Below, piece after piece: positions 1 to 6,008 of a DNA stretch of 10,839 bases. Made by a program: the position numbers and the translations under genes. Under the pieces are notes generated by a model, which was not told the DNA's origin, searched no databases, and worked only from the letters and a program-made list of their open reading frames with translations. The DNA comes from RGIG3102 sp964649845 (lineage in GTDB: Bacteria > Bacillota > Clostridia > Oscillospirales > Ruminococcaceae), in the NCBI GenBank assembly GCA_964649845.1, contig CAZYSS010000071.1, positions 1 to 10,839 on the forward strand. The letters are read 5' to 3'. Each line of letters starts with the position of its first letter. Within the stretch, counting starts at the first letter, position 1.

Positions 1-24
1 TACGTTATCAACGCTGAATGGTAA
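1..24 (+). CDS. Possible 3' end of an upstream gene (partial)
   Basis: Frame 1 reads Tyr-Val-Ile-Asn-Ala-Glu-Trp and then TAA, and a plus-strand terminator begins 24 bases later. That spacing is what one expects at the end of a gene. Only seven residues are visible, so no family can be named. A second open frame (stop at 44-46) is also possible, so the choice of frame is an inference. Confidence 0.35.
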   Translation, partial: YVINAEW

Positions 25-47
25 TTTATTACTGACTGGTCTATAAG

Positions 48-76
48 AGAGATGCCCTCGGGCATCTCTTTTTTTT
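48..76 (+). terminator. Rho-independent terminator
   Basis: A perfect 10-bp stem (48-57 pairs with 60-69, GC-rich at the tip) is followed by seven T residues on the plus strand. It would end transcription of a gene entering from the left edge. Confidence 0.9.
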
Positions 77-109
77 GTGGTATATGATAACCGCGTAGGA
101 ACGATGTCT

Positions 110-235
110 GTGTCATTCCGAAAGAGTATAACGAGCCGAGGAATCTTTGCACCGCAAATATCTACAAAGAAATAATTTTATTACAGCTACAGGACAAAGA
201 GCCTTCGACTCACTGGCGTTCGCTCAGGATGACAC
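110..235. repeat. Dispersed inverted-repeat element, copy A
   Basis: The ends are imperfect inverted repeats of about 39 bp: GTGTCATTCC... at 110-148 and its near complement ending GGATGACAC at 235. The middle is AT-rich. A second paired copy lies at 408-507 and a half copy at 10537-10577. The arrangement resembles a short non-autonomous (MITE-like) element. No target-site duplication is evident. Translation of this family produces spurious peptides of the SEERSDEES type. Confidence 0.75.
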
Positions 236-304
236 TATGGCTGCTTTGTGGTTTATCAACGGGCGACACTGTTTATCTGCGGATTGTTTGTTATACCGCA
301 TCAC

Positions 305-333
305 TGCGTAGGGGCCGGCTATCAGTCGCCCGC
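305..333. repeat. GTAGGGG stem-loop repeat, copy 1
   Basis: CGTAGGGGC is followed by a stem around a TATCA loop and ends CGCCCG. The same layout occurs at 5832-5856 (opposite strand) and 10403-10427. The stem bases differ between copies while pairing is mostly kept. This copy has one mismatch and one G-T pair. Confidence 0.6.
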
Positions 334-407
334 AGTCCCCTCTACAGTCATTCTGTCTGCATAAAAAAAGACCTGTCAATGCGCAATGTCATTCAGATAA
401 GAAAAAT

Positions 408-507
408 GTGTCATTCTGAGGAACGAAGTGACGAAGAATCTTAGTTCTAACAATGTGTTTAAGATTCTTACCCTGAAGGGCACGCGTCGCTTCGCTCAGA
501 ATGACAT
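408..507. repeat. Dispersed inverted-repeat element, copy B
   Basis: The outer arms read TGTCATTCTGAG at 409-420 and CTCAGAATGACA at 495-506. A further pair, AAGAATCTT near 433 and AAGATTCTT near 461, lies inside. It belongs to the same family as 110-235 but is about 25 bp shorter in the middle. It sits inside the longer inverted repeat 367-582. Confidence 0.75.
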
Positions 508-520
508 TTTAGTTTGTTTT

Positions 521-556
521 ATTAAGTTGATATTTTTCGAAAATACTTAACTTAAT
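521..556. repeat. AT-rich hairpin
   Basis: ATTAAGTTGATATTTTT pairs almost fully with the following AAAATACTTAACTTAAT around a CG centre. It lies next to repeat copy B, inside the outer inverted repeat, about 40 bp past the rsmA stop. It has no T-run of its own on the minus strand. Confidence 0.6.
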
Positions 557-593
557 GACATTGGTCAATGTGACAGGTCTTTCTTGCTGCTAA

Positions 594-1451
594 TTATTCA
601 ATCAGTATATCACTTAATTGACTGAACTGCTTCAAACTCAGTTTCTCCGGTCTTACCATAGGGTTTTCACCTATTTCTGCAAGGGCGGCTTCGATATCTG
701 ATTTTGGCATACCAAGAGTGGAAGAAACACTGTTTACAAAAGTTTTTCTTCTCTGGGTAAATGCCGCCCTGATAAGACGGAACATATTTTTTTCGCTGGC
801 TGGTGTGATTTCATTGTCCTTTTTCACATCCAGCCTGATTACGCTGCTGGTAACCTTTGGAGGCGGATAGAAAGACCCCGGGGAAACGCTGAAGCACATT
901 TTTGGCACAGAGTAATACTGCACCGCCAGACTGATTGCACCAATTTCTCTGCTTTTTTCTGCAGCACACAGGCGCTGTGCAGCTTCTTTCTGCACCATAA
1001 CTGTAATATTGTCCACAGGCAGGCGGTCTTCCAGCAGTTTCATAATGATAGGGCTGGTGATATAATACGGCAGGTTGGCACATACCACCACGCGCATATC
1101 GCCGAATTTTTCCTTTATCAGCCGGTTAAGGTCAACATTGAGCACATCTTCAAATATGATTTCAATGTTGTCAAAATCAGCCAGGGTTTCTTCCAGCAGT
1201 GGTTTCAGTGTTGTATCAATTTCAATGGCAACAACCTTTGCGGCATTTTTTGCCAGCTCACTGGTGAGAACACCTACGCCCACACCTATTTCGATAACAC
1301 CTGTGTTTTTGTCAACTTCGGCGTGTTCACATATACGTGGACAAACAGATGGATTTACAATAAAGTTCTGTCCGAACTTTTTTTCAAATGTAAAGCCGTA
1401 TCTTTCGCTTAATTCTTTTATATATGATAAATTTGTAAGTGGTTTAGTCAT
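594..1451 (-). CDS. rsmA: 16S rRNA (adenine1518-N6/adenine1519-N6)-dimethyltransferase RsmA/KsgA
   Basis: RsmA uses S-adenosylmethionine to dimethylate two adjacent adenines in the 3' terminal helix of 16S rRNA during 30S maturation. Numbering from an upstream TTG codon at 1463, the sequence shows KKFGQNF near residues 28-34, the SAM-binding motif EIGVGVGVLT at 58-67, acidic E81/D83 after the second strand, and the catalytic NLPYYITSP at 130-138. SAM motif I usually reads EIGPGxG; here valine replaces proline. I chose ATG 1451 (285 aa) because it overlaps the cdd stop in an ATGACTAA arrangement typical of translational coupling; the TTG at 1463 would give 289 aa, and neither start has a strong ribosome binding site. 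Length is normal for the family. It is second in the cdd operon. Confidence 0.95.
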   Translation of the reverse strand: MTKPLTNLSYIKELSERYGFTFEKKFGQNFIVNPSVCPRICEHAEVDKNTGVIEIGVGVGVLTSELAKNAAKVVAIEIDTTLKPLLEETLADFDNIEIIFEDVLNVDLNRLIKEKFGDMRVVVCANLPYYITSPIIMKLLEDRLPVDNITVMVQKEAAQRLCAAEKSREIGAISLAVQYYSVPKMCFSVSPGSFYPPPKVTSSVIRLDVKKDNEITPASEKNMFRLIRAAFTQRRKTFVNSVSSTLGMPKSDIEAALAEIGENPMVRPEKLSLKQFSQLSDILIE

Positions 1452-1875
1452 TGTTTGGCTCAAATTTCATAAATGGACGTGGGTAAAATGCGATTACAGG
1501 TTCCATATAGTAGCTGCCGTTCTGGCCACATTCTATGATAGGTGTTTCGTTTACATCTTCACAGAATTCGCTGATAACCTGTCTGCAGGCACCGCAAGGT
1601 CCGCTTTCGGCAGGTTCATCATCACCGCCTACAACCGCCAGTGCTCTGAATGTAAGGCAGCCTTCGGACACCATTTTGAAAATAGCAGTTCTTTCGGCAC
1701 AGTTTGTCAGGCCAAAGGAGGCGTTTTCAATATTGCAGCCACCGTAGATTTTGCCGTCACTGCCCAGCACAGCAGCACCTACTTTAAATCTGGAATAAGG
1801 TGCATATGCCATTTTGCGTGATTCTATGGCGCAGTCAACCAACGCCTTGATTTCTTCCTGAGAAAGCTTTATCAT
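1444..1875 (-). CDS. cdd: Cytidine deaminase (homotetrameric type)
   Basis: This enzyme hydrolytically deaminates cytidine and deoxycytidine to uridine and deoxyuridine in pyrimidine salvage. The 143-aa protein shows the zinc-site motifs in order: N58-C59-A60-E61 (C59 zinc ligand, E61 proton shuttle) and P93-C94-G95-A96-C97-R98-Q99 (C94 and C97 ligands). The upstream FKVGAAV and CNIENASFG segments are family hallmarks for substrate binding. The start at 1875 is set by AAAGGAG eight bases upstream; a longer open frame to 1938 would start inside the promoter -35, so it is rejected. The last 8 bases overlap rsmA. The divergent neighbour is a dCMP deaminase. Confidence 0.97.
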   Translation of the reverse strand: MIKLSQEEIKALVDCAIESRKMAYAPYSRFKVGAAVLGSDGKIYGGCNIENASFGLTNCAERTAIFKMVSEGCLTFRALAVVGGDDEPAESGPCGACRQVISEFCEDVNETPIIECGQNGSYYMEPVIAFYPRPFMKFEPNND

Positions 1876-1909
1876 AAAATTTCTCCTTTCAGATTTTATC
1901 TTTTTTATA

Positions 1910-1938
1910 ATGATACCAAATATATCTGCTTTTTTCAA
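1910..1938 (-). promoter_or_regulatory. Sigma-A type promoter of cdd-rsmA
   Basis: On the minus strand, TTGAAA (1933-1938), a 17-base spacer and TATCAT (1910-1915) form a good housekeeping promoter. It predicts a leader of about 28 bases before the cdd ATG at 1875. Confidence 0.75.
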
Positions 1939-2014
1939 TTTTTAATTAAATATTGTTGATTATTTATATGAAATATTTTAAAATAAAAATATTGATATAC
2001 AGGAGAACCCGACT

Positions 2015-2503
2015 ATGAGAAGAAATAAAACAAATTATTATCTTGATATAGCTGAAACTGTGTCTGCCCGCGGTACCTGCCTGCGCAGAAACTACGGTGC
2101 TATTATTGTAAAAAATGATGAAATTATCTCCACCGGTTACGTGGGTGCACCACGCGGCAGAAAAAACTGCTGTGATATAGGCAGATGTGTGCGCCAGGAG
2201 CTGAATATTCCGCGCGGCGAAAGATATGAAGTATGCCGCAGTGTACACGCAGAAGCAAACGCCATTATCTCCGCCCCAAGACACGAAATGATTGGCGCCA
2301 CAATGTACCTGTGCGGCAAGGAAGTGTCTGATGGCAGCTACATCAAAAATTCCAACAGCTGCTCTATGTGCAAGCGTATGATTATAAATGCAGGTATAAA
2401 AACTGTTGTTATCCGTGACTCCAGAGAGGATTTCCGCACAATTGACGTGGAAAGCGAATGGATCGCCAAAGACGAAAGCCTGAACGGCGTATTTACATAC
2501 TGA
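2015..2503 (+). CDS. dCMP deaminase family protein (ComEB-like)
   Basis: The family deaminates dCMP to dUMP, the substrate of thymidylate synthase. The 162-aa protein has the zinc signature H78-A-E80 and the downstream S115-C116-S-M-C119, giving ligands H78, C116 and C119 with E80 as proton shuttle. The segment from T21-C22-L-R-R to R75, including NCCDIGRC and IPRGERYEVCR, follows the usual dCMP deaminase pattern; extra cysteines (C22, C52, C53, C58, C74) could form the second structural zinc site known in this family, which is an inference. The stretch between the HAE motif and CSMC is longer than in the common PCxxC version. AGGAG (2001-2005) lies nine bases before the ATG. It has its own terminator and is divergent from cdd. 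Substrate (dCMP versus a related nucleotide) cannot be proved from sequence. Confidence 0.9.
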   Translation: MRRNKTNYYLDIAETVSARGTCLRRNYGAIIVKNDEIISTGYVGAPRGRKNCCDIGRCVRQELNIPRGERYEVCRSVHAEANAIISAPRHEMIGATMYLCGKEVSDGSYIKNSNSCSMCKRMIINAGIKTVVIRDSREDFRTIDVESEWIAKDESLNGVFTY

Positions 2504-2515
2504 TAAACAATATTA

Positions 2516-2543
2516 GCCACCCGGAAGGGTGGTTTTGTTTTTG
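2516..2543 (+). terminator. Rho-independent terminator after dCMP deaminase
   Basis: A 6-bp stem CCACCC/GGGTGG (2517-2522, 2527-2532) with a GGAA tetraloop is followed by a T-rich tract. Confidence 0.85.
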
Positions 2544-2587
2544 TAAAAAACCAGATGCTTTATTTATAATCTTCTTTATGATATAAT
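2541..2587 (+). promoter_or_regulatory. Candidate promoter for the membrane protein gene
   Basis: Two TATAAT boxes lie here, at 2565-2570 and 2582-2587. The first has TTGTAA (2541-2546) 18 bases upstream; the second has only a weak -35 (TTTATT at 2559-2564). Which one is used cannot be decided by eye. Confidence 0.4.
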
Positions 2588-2627
2588 TAATATTTAAAGT
2601 ATACAATCGTTTTCGGGAGTGCAACCT

Positions 2628-4538
2628 ATGAAAGAAAAAATTAATAAAATCAGCTTTGCCCTAGCTGTGCTGGCATGGCTGGTATATGCAATATGCGCTG
2701 TGGCTGCAGGCGGTACTATAGGCGGTCTGGCAGGCTTCAACCTGTGTCTGCTTGTGGGCGTTGTGCTGTGCGGTGATTTTATTAAGGACAAGCTGGTCAG
2801 CAAAGGCCCTCTGTTTGAAAATGTAGCTATCAGCTTCTGCCTGGGATGTCTTTTTCTCTTTATAAACTATATTGTATTTGACGCTGTGGGCTTTCAGCGC
2901 GGTATGATTATAATTCCACTGGCTGCAGGAATGTACAATCTGTTCAGAAAGCACAGGGATATTACCCCTGATATGCTGTTTGCAGAAAACACATGCGTTA
3001 CCTACATAACATTTGCAGGATTTGCTGCGGTTTTTATTCTGTGTGGCCTGTTGCCTTTTGCAAGAGCAGACAAAGTGACAAACTTTTTTGTACATCAGGA
3101 TATGATATGGTCTGTGGGCAACGCTGCAAGTGTACGCCTTGGGTTTCCGCTGACTGATATGCGTTTTGCCAACACTACCCTAAATTACCATTATCTCAAT
3201 GATGCCACAGCAGGTATGCTGGCGGTGGCCAGCGGTCAGCCAGCCTACGAAAGTCTGTGCTTTTACTGGTATCTGCCTGTGGTGGCAATACTGCTGGTAG
3301 CGGTATACCAGACTGCAAAAGCTTTCTGCAGCAGCGACCTGCTGGCAAGATTTATGGGGTTTATATTCCTGTTTACCGTTTATGGCGGCGGTATGTTCCA
3401 TTATGTGACAAATATAAACGGCCAGGGCAGTTCCACAATGGTGCTTTGCGGCGGTCTGTGTATGCTGAAGCTTATTGCTGACGGTAAAATCTCTATGAGT
3501 AACACTGCAAAAACCTTTGGTTTTGTGGTGGCAAGCATCAGCACAGGCTTTGTTATTTCAATGTACAAAAGTACCATTGGCGCCCTGTTTATCCTTGCAG
3601 TGATTGCCTCCTGTATTGTGGGAGCATTTACAAAGAAAACCAAAAAGGAACATATTGTTTTTGCAGTATGTATCGCTGCCGGTTTTGCCGTGGCATATAA
3701 ATTTATATTCTCACTGGCTGTAAACAATCTGGTATTCAATGGATTATCCGGCCTTGTAAACATACCTGCATCCCTTGTACAGTTTGCAGGCATCGGCGGT
3801 GTAATCTATCTGACAGGCCTGGTATACAGTCTGACTCATTTTATGCATCTGTCATTTATGCAGCTGTGTGTAAACGCTATGTTTGTGGGTGGGGTAGTGG
3901 CTTACAATGTATATTATCATTACTCTGCATCACAGATTTATTTCATTCTTATTGCAATCCCTGTAATGTGGCTGGCAAACGGGGAGTTTCTGTCCCGATT
4001 TGTTTTTGAAAAAAAGAAAGCCGGATACCTGTTTATTGGTATAATGGTTGCTGCGGGTATGCTGAACAGCCTGAGCCTGTTGGATGAAGCACGCTCTGGT
4101 GTACAGGCAGGGCTGAGAATACTGAATCTGCGTCTAAGCCCGTATGACGAATCATATGTTACCGCAGAGGACTATGAAGCTATGGTATGGCTGCGCGAAA
4201 ACACTACACAGGATGAAATTTTTGCAACCAACAGAAACAACAAGCTCTATCAGGCTGGCGAAGGTGTATTCCATTATTATACAGCCATCAGCCAGCGAGC
4301 CTGTTTCCTGGAAAGCTACCGCTACTGTATGGACTACAGCGGTATGTATCACGAAGTGCGCCGCAGACTGGAACAGGTAAGTGACCAAATTTTCCACGTG
4401 TATGACGAATCCACTGCTTTTGAAACTGCACAAGCTGAAGGTATAGACTATCTGGTGGTGTTCACACCTGTGAATACTCCTGAATGGCAGGCAGAGCCTG
4501 TGTTCAGGAACGACACAGTGATAATTTATAAGGTATAA
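2628..4538 (+). CDS. Polytopic membrane protein, possible GT-C-type glycosyltransferase
   Basis: This is a 636-aa protein with many hydrophobic segments from about residue 8 to 485 and a soluble C-terminal part from about 486 to the end. A long polar loop after the first few membrane spans contains H156-Q-D158 and, about 30 residues later, N186-Y-H188-Y. Such an acidic residue followed by a YH motif in an early external loop is typical of GT-C enzymes, which transfer sugars from polyprenyl-phosphate donors. The C-terminal part includes the pattern ...EAMVWLRENT..DEIFATNR, seen in large membrane glycosyltransferases and related unknown proteins. GGGAG at 2615-2619 lies eight bases before ATG 2628, so the GTG at 2619 was rejected. 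The gene is monocistronic, flanked by terminators. The function call is an inference; the family could be an uncharacterised membrane protein. Confidence 0.92.
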   Translation: MKEKINKISFALAVLAWLVYAICAVAAGGTIGGLAGFNLCLLVGVVLCGDFIKDKLVSKGPLFENVAISFCLGCLFLFINYIVFDAVGFQRGMIIIPLAAGMYNLFRKHRDITPDMLFAENTCVTYITFAGFAAVFILCGLLPFARADKVTNFFVHQDMIWSVGNAASVRLGFPLTDMRFANTTLNYHYLNDATAGMLAVASGQPAYESLCFYWYLPVVAILLVAVYQTAKAFCSSDLLARFMGFIFLFTVYGGGMFHYVTNINGQGSSTMVLCGGLCMLKLIADGKISMSNTAKTFGFVVASISTGFVISMYKSTIGALFILAVIASCIVGAFTKKTKKEHIVFAVCIAAGFAVAYKFIFSLAVNNLVFNGLSGLVNIPASLVQFAGIGGVIYLTGLVYSLTHFMHLSFMQLCVNAMFVGGVVAYNVYYHYSASQIYFILIAIPVMWLANGEFLSRFVFEKKKAGYLFIGIMVAAGMLNSLSLLDEARSGVQAGLRILNLRLSPYDESYVTAEDYEAMVWLRENTTQDEIFATNRNNKLYQAGEGVFHYYTAISQRACFLESYRYCMDYSGMYHEVRRRLEQVSDQIFHVYDESTAFETAQAEGIDYLVVFTPVNTPEWQAEPVFRNDTVIIYKV

Positions 4539-4543
4539 CGCGA

Positions 4544-4569
4544 AAAGAGATGGCTGACGCCATCTCTTT
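4544..4569. terminator. Two-way terminator between convergent genes
   Basis: A perfect 11-bp stem (4544-4554 with 4559-4569) has a TGAC loop. It is followed by TTTGTGTTT on the plus strand and TTTT on the minus strand. It can serve both the membrane protein gene and the perR-rubrerythrin operon. Confidence 0.85.
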
Positions 4570-4593
4570 GTGTTTATGGGTATTCAGTTTTTA

Positions 4594-5133
4594 TTAGAAG
4601 TTGGATTTTTTTACTTCAAAGTAAGCCTGTGGATGTGCACATACAGGGCACATTGCAGGTGCTTTCAGACCATAGTGTACATGACCGCAGTTTGCGCAGT
4701 ACCATACAACAGCTTCTTCTTTTTCAAATACCTGGCCGCCTTCAACGTTGGCAAGGAGTTTGAGGTATCTTTCTTCGTGGTCTTTTTCGATTTTACCTAC
4801 AGCTTCAAAGAGGTAAGCAATTTTTGTGAAGCCTTCTTCTTTAGCTTCTTCTGCCATTCTCTTGTACATATCTGTGTGTTCGTAGTTTTCGCCTGCAGCA
4901 GCGTCTTTCAGGTTTTCAACTGTTGATGGGATAGAATCGTTGTGCAGCAGTTTGAACCACAGTTTTGCGTGTTCTTTTTCGTTGTTTGCTGTTTCGATAA
5001 ACAGGTCAGCAATCTGGTTGTAACCTTCTTTTTTAGCCTGTGATGCATAGTATGTGTATTTGTTTCTTGCCTGGCTTTCGCCTGCGAATGCTTCCATCAG
5101 GTTAGCTTCTGTTTTTGTACCTTTTAAATTCAT
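4594..5133 (-). CDS. rbr: Rubrerythrin
   Basis: Rubrerythrin reduces hydrogen peroxide to water in the cytoplasm of anaerobes, taking electrons through its rubredoxin-like domain. The 179-aa protein has a ferritin-like four-helix domain (about residues 1-135) with E19, the ExxH pair E52-H55, acidic E82/E85 and the ExxH pair E116-H119 as likely diiron ligands. A C-terminal rubredoxin domain (about 140-176) has C146-x-x-C149 and C162-x-x-C165. The sequence is full length with no missing key residue. GGAGG lies six bases before the ATG. The gene begins 33 bp after perR and has no obvious promoter of its own, so it is likely co-transcribed. Confidence 0.97.
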   Translation of the reverse strand: MNLKGTKTEANLMEAFAGESQARNKYTYYASQAKKEGYNQIADLFIETANNEKEHAKLWFKLLHNDSIPSTVENLKDAAAGENYEHTDMYKRMAEEAKEEGFTKIAYLFEAVGKIEKDHEERYLKLLANVEGGQVFEKEEAVVWYCANCGHVHYGLKAPAMCPVCAHPQAYFEVKKSNF

Positions 5134-5166
5134 AATAATCCTCCGTTATTTTAAATGCCATATGGC

Positions 5167-5556
5167 TTATTTACTTTTTTCCAGACAGCTCTTACATAAG
5201 CCGTCAAACAAAATCTGGTGTGCATTGATCTGTCTGCCACCAATATTATGGAACATTTCATTGATATTATCCATATATGGCAGATCCAGGTCGCTTACAT
5301 CGCCACATTGGTCACATTTGAAATGATAATGTGAATACAGGTTGTGGTCAAACCTGTCTGCCGAGCCAAAGATTTTCACCCTTTGCAAATCATGAGAGTC
5401 ACACAACTTGTTCAGGTTCCTGTAAACCGTGGTGCGGCTGATCTGTGGATATTTTACATGAACATAGTTGTAGACATCGTCTGCAGTAGGGTGGTTGGCC
5501 AGAGCGTGTACAGCGTCAAGTGTCAGTGTACGTTGAAATGTATTTCTCTGGTTCAT
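5167..5556 (-). CDS. perR: PerR-type peroxide-responsive repressor (Fur family)
   Basis: PerR represses oxidative-stress genes until its metal-bound histidines are oxidised by peroxide. The 129-aa protein has a winged-helix part with H22-P-T-A-D-D-V-Y and S40-R-T-T-V-Y-R-N-L, and a metal-binding part with D67-R-F-D70 and H76-Y-H78. Structural zinc cysteines are C81, C84, C121 and C124. H22, D70, H76, H78 and D89 align with B. subtilis PerR H37, D85, H91, H93 and D104; an aspartate at D89, where Fur proteins usually have glutamate, favours peroxide sensing. The start at 5556 is set by GGGAGG six bases upstream; the longer open frame to 5823 runs through the promoter. The N-terminus is about 15 residues shorter than B. 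subtilis PerR. It is first in an operon with rubrerythrin. Confidence 0.92.
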   Translation of the reverse strand: MNQRNTFQRTLTLDAVHALANHPTADDVYNYVHVKYPQISRTTVYRNLNKLCDSHDLQRVKIFGSADRFDHNLYSHYHFKCDQCGDVSDLDLPYMDNINEMFHNIGGRQINAHQILFDGLCKSCLEKSK

Positions 5557-5580
5557 TGTGTCCCTCCCTTCATTAATATC

Positions 5581-5605
5581 CTTAATGATATAATATACTA
5601 TTAAG
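5581..5605. promoter_or_regulatory. Candidate PerR operator (25-bp dyad)
   Basis: CTTAAT..TATA.TATA..ATTAAG is a near-perfect palindrome centred at 5593, directly on the -10 box of the perR promoter. It is AT-rich and similar in character to Per boxes (TTATAATnATTATAA), though not a close match base by base. Its position suits autorepression. Binding by PerR is an inference. Confidence 0.55.
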
Positions 5606-5618
5606 AGTAAAATGTCAA
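5590..5618 (-). promoter_or_regulatory. Sigma-A promoter of perR-rbr
   Basis: On the minus strand the -35 TTGACA (5613-5618) is perfect, the spacer is 17 bases, and the -10 is TATTAT (5590-5595). It is the strongest promoter match in the window. Confidence 0.88.
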
Positions 5619-5767
5619 TAGGTATATGATTATGATTTTTGCTAAAATAAATATTTCCTTTTTGTGGAAATTGTACTATGTATGCAAATACCGGACAATA
5701 ACGGGACGTTGTGGGCAATGTTCCCTGCGTGATGGGTGGAAATGTACGGGTTTTGTGGTTATTCAAC

Positions 5768-5789
5768 GGGACGTCCGGGAGGCCGTCCC
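5768..5789. repeat. GGGACG/CGTCCC inverted repeat
   Basis: A 6-bp inverted repeat has a GC-rich centre, within a gene-free stretch (5619-6008). Similar GGGACG and ACGCGG words recur nearby at 5703 and 5853, so it is probably part of a degenerate dispersed repeat. Confidence 0.5.
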
Positions 5790-5831
5790 ATACGCGGTTT
5801 CGAAAAAATACAGAATTTATCATTACTCCAC

Positions 5832-5856
5832 GGGCGGATAATATCCGCCCCTACGC
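5832..5856. repeat. GTAGGGG stem-loop repeat, copy 2 (reverse orientation)
   Basis: A perfect 8-bp stem GGGCGGAT/ATCCGCCC (5832-5839, 5843-5850) is followed by CTACG. Read on the minus strand it is CGTAGG, then GGCGGA-TATTA-TCCGCC. It matches the design of the copies at 305-333 and 10403-10427. Confidence 0.7.
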
Positions 5857-5916
5857 GGTTGAATGTATGATTAAAGCCTGTAGGGACACCACTATGCTCG
5901 CAGGACACGCTCGCAT

Positions 5917-5935
5917 TTTTCTGCTGCGCAGAAAA
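5917..5935. repeat. Hairpin TTTTCTGC/GCAGAAAA
   Basis: A perfect 8-bp stem has a TGC loop. The surrounding 5880-5990 stretch is rich in short GC words like those of other repeats here and contains no credible gene. It lacks a T-run on the minus strand, so it is not an evident spoIIP terminator. Confidence 0.5.
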
Positions 5936-6008
5936 CCATTCCGGCGCTACGCTTACCTTTGGTCGTCCGTTTTTCGGGCGGTTGGATGATTCCCTCTGTC
6001 CCTTTCTT

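Larger units (their letters stand above)
367..582 (-). repeat. Long-range inverted repeat enclosing copy B; probable interrupted rsmA terminator
   Basis: The arms at 367-393 and 554-582 match as inverted repeats: 12 bp (AAAGACCTGTCA) plus 9 bp (AATGTCATT) around a small mismatch. Read on the minus strand, downstream of rsmA, the second arm ends in seven T residues, as in an intrinsic terminator. About 160 bp now separates the arms and holds repeat copy B and a further hairpin. The reading that an older terminator was split by an insertion is an inference. Confidence 0.55.

Noticed and set aside
229..444. 71-aa open frame ending in SEERSDEES
   Set aside because: It is read from dispersed repeats (the GTAGGGG stem-loop and copy B). 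It has no ribosome binding site, and such peptides are a known by-product of this repeat type.
1075..1821. 248-aa open frame antisense to rsmA and cdd
   Set aside because: Both opposite-strand genes have clear catalytic motifs. This frame lacks a ribosome binding site and has Ser/Thr/Phe-rich shadow composition.
1876..1938. N-terminal extension of cdd to 164 aa
   Set aside because: It overlaps the -10 and -35 boxes of the cdd promoter and lacks a ribosome binding site, whereas the start at 1875 has a strong one.
5157..5166. GCCATATGGC palindrome between perR and rubrerythrin
   Set aside because: At 10 bp without a T-run it is too short to be a terminator, and no promoter follows it to regulate.
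5711..5989. 92-aa open frame in the perR-spoIIP gap
   Set aside because: It spans several palindromic repeats, has no ribosome binding site and an unnatural Arg-rich composition.
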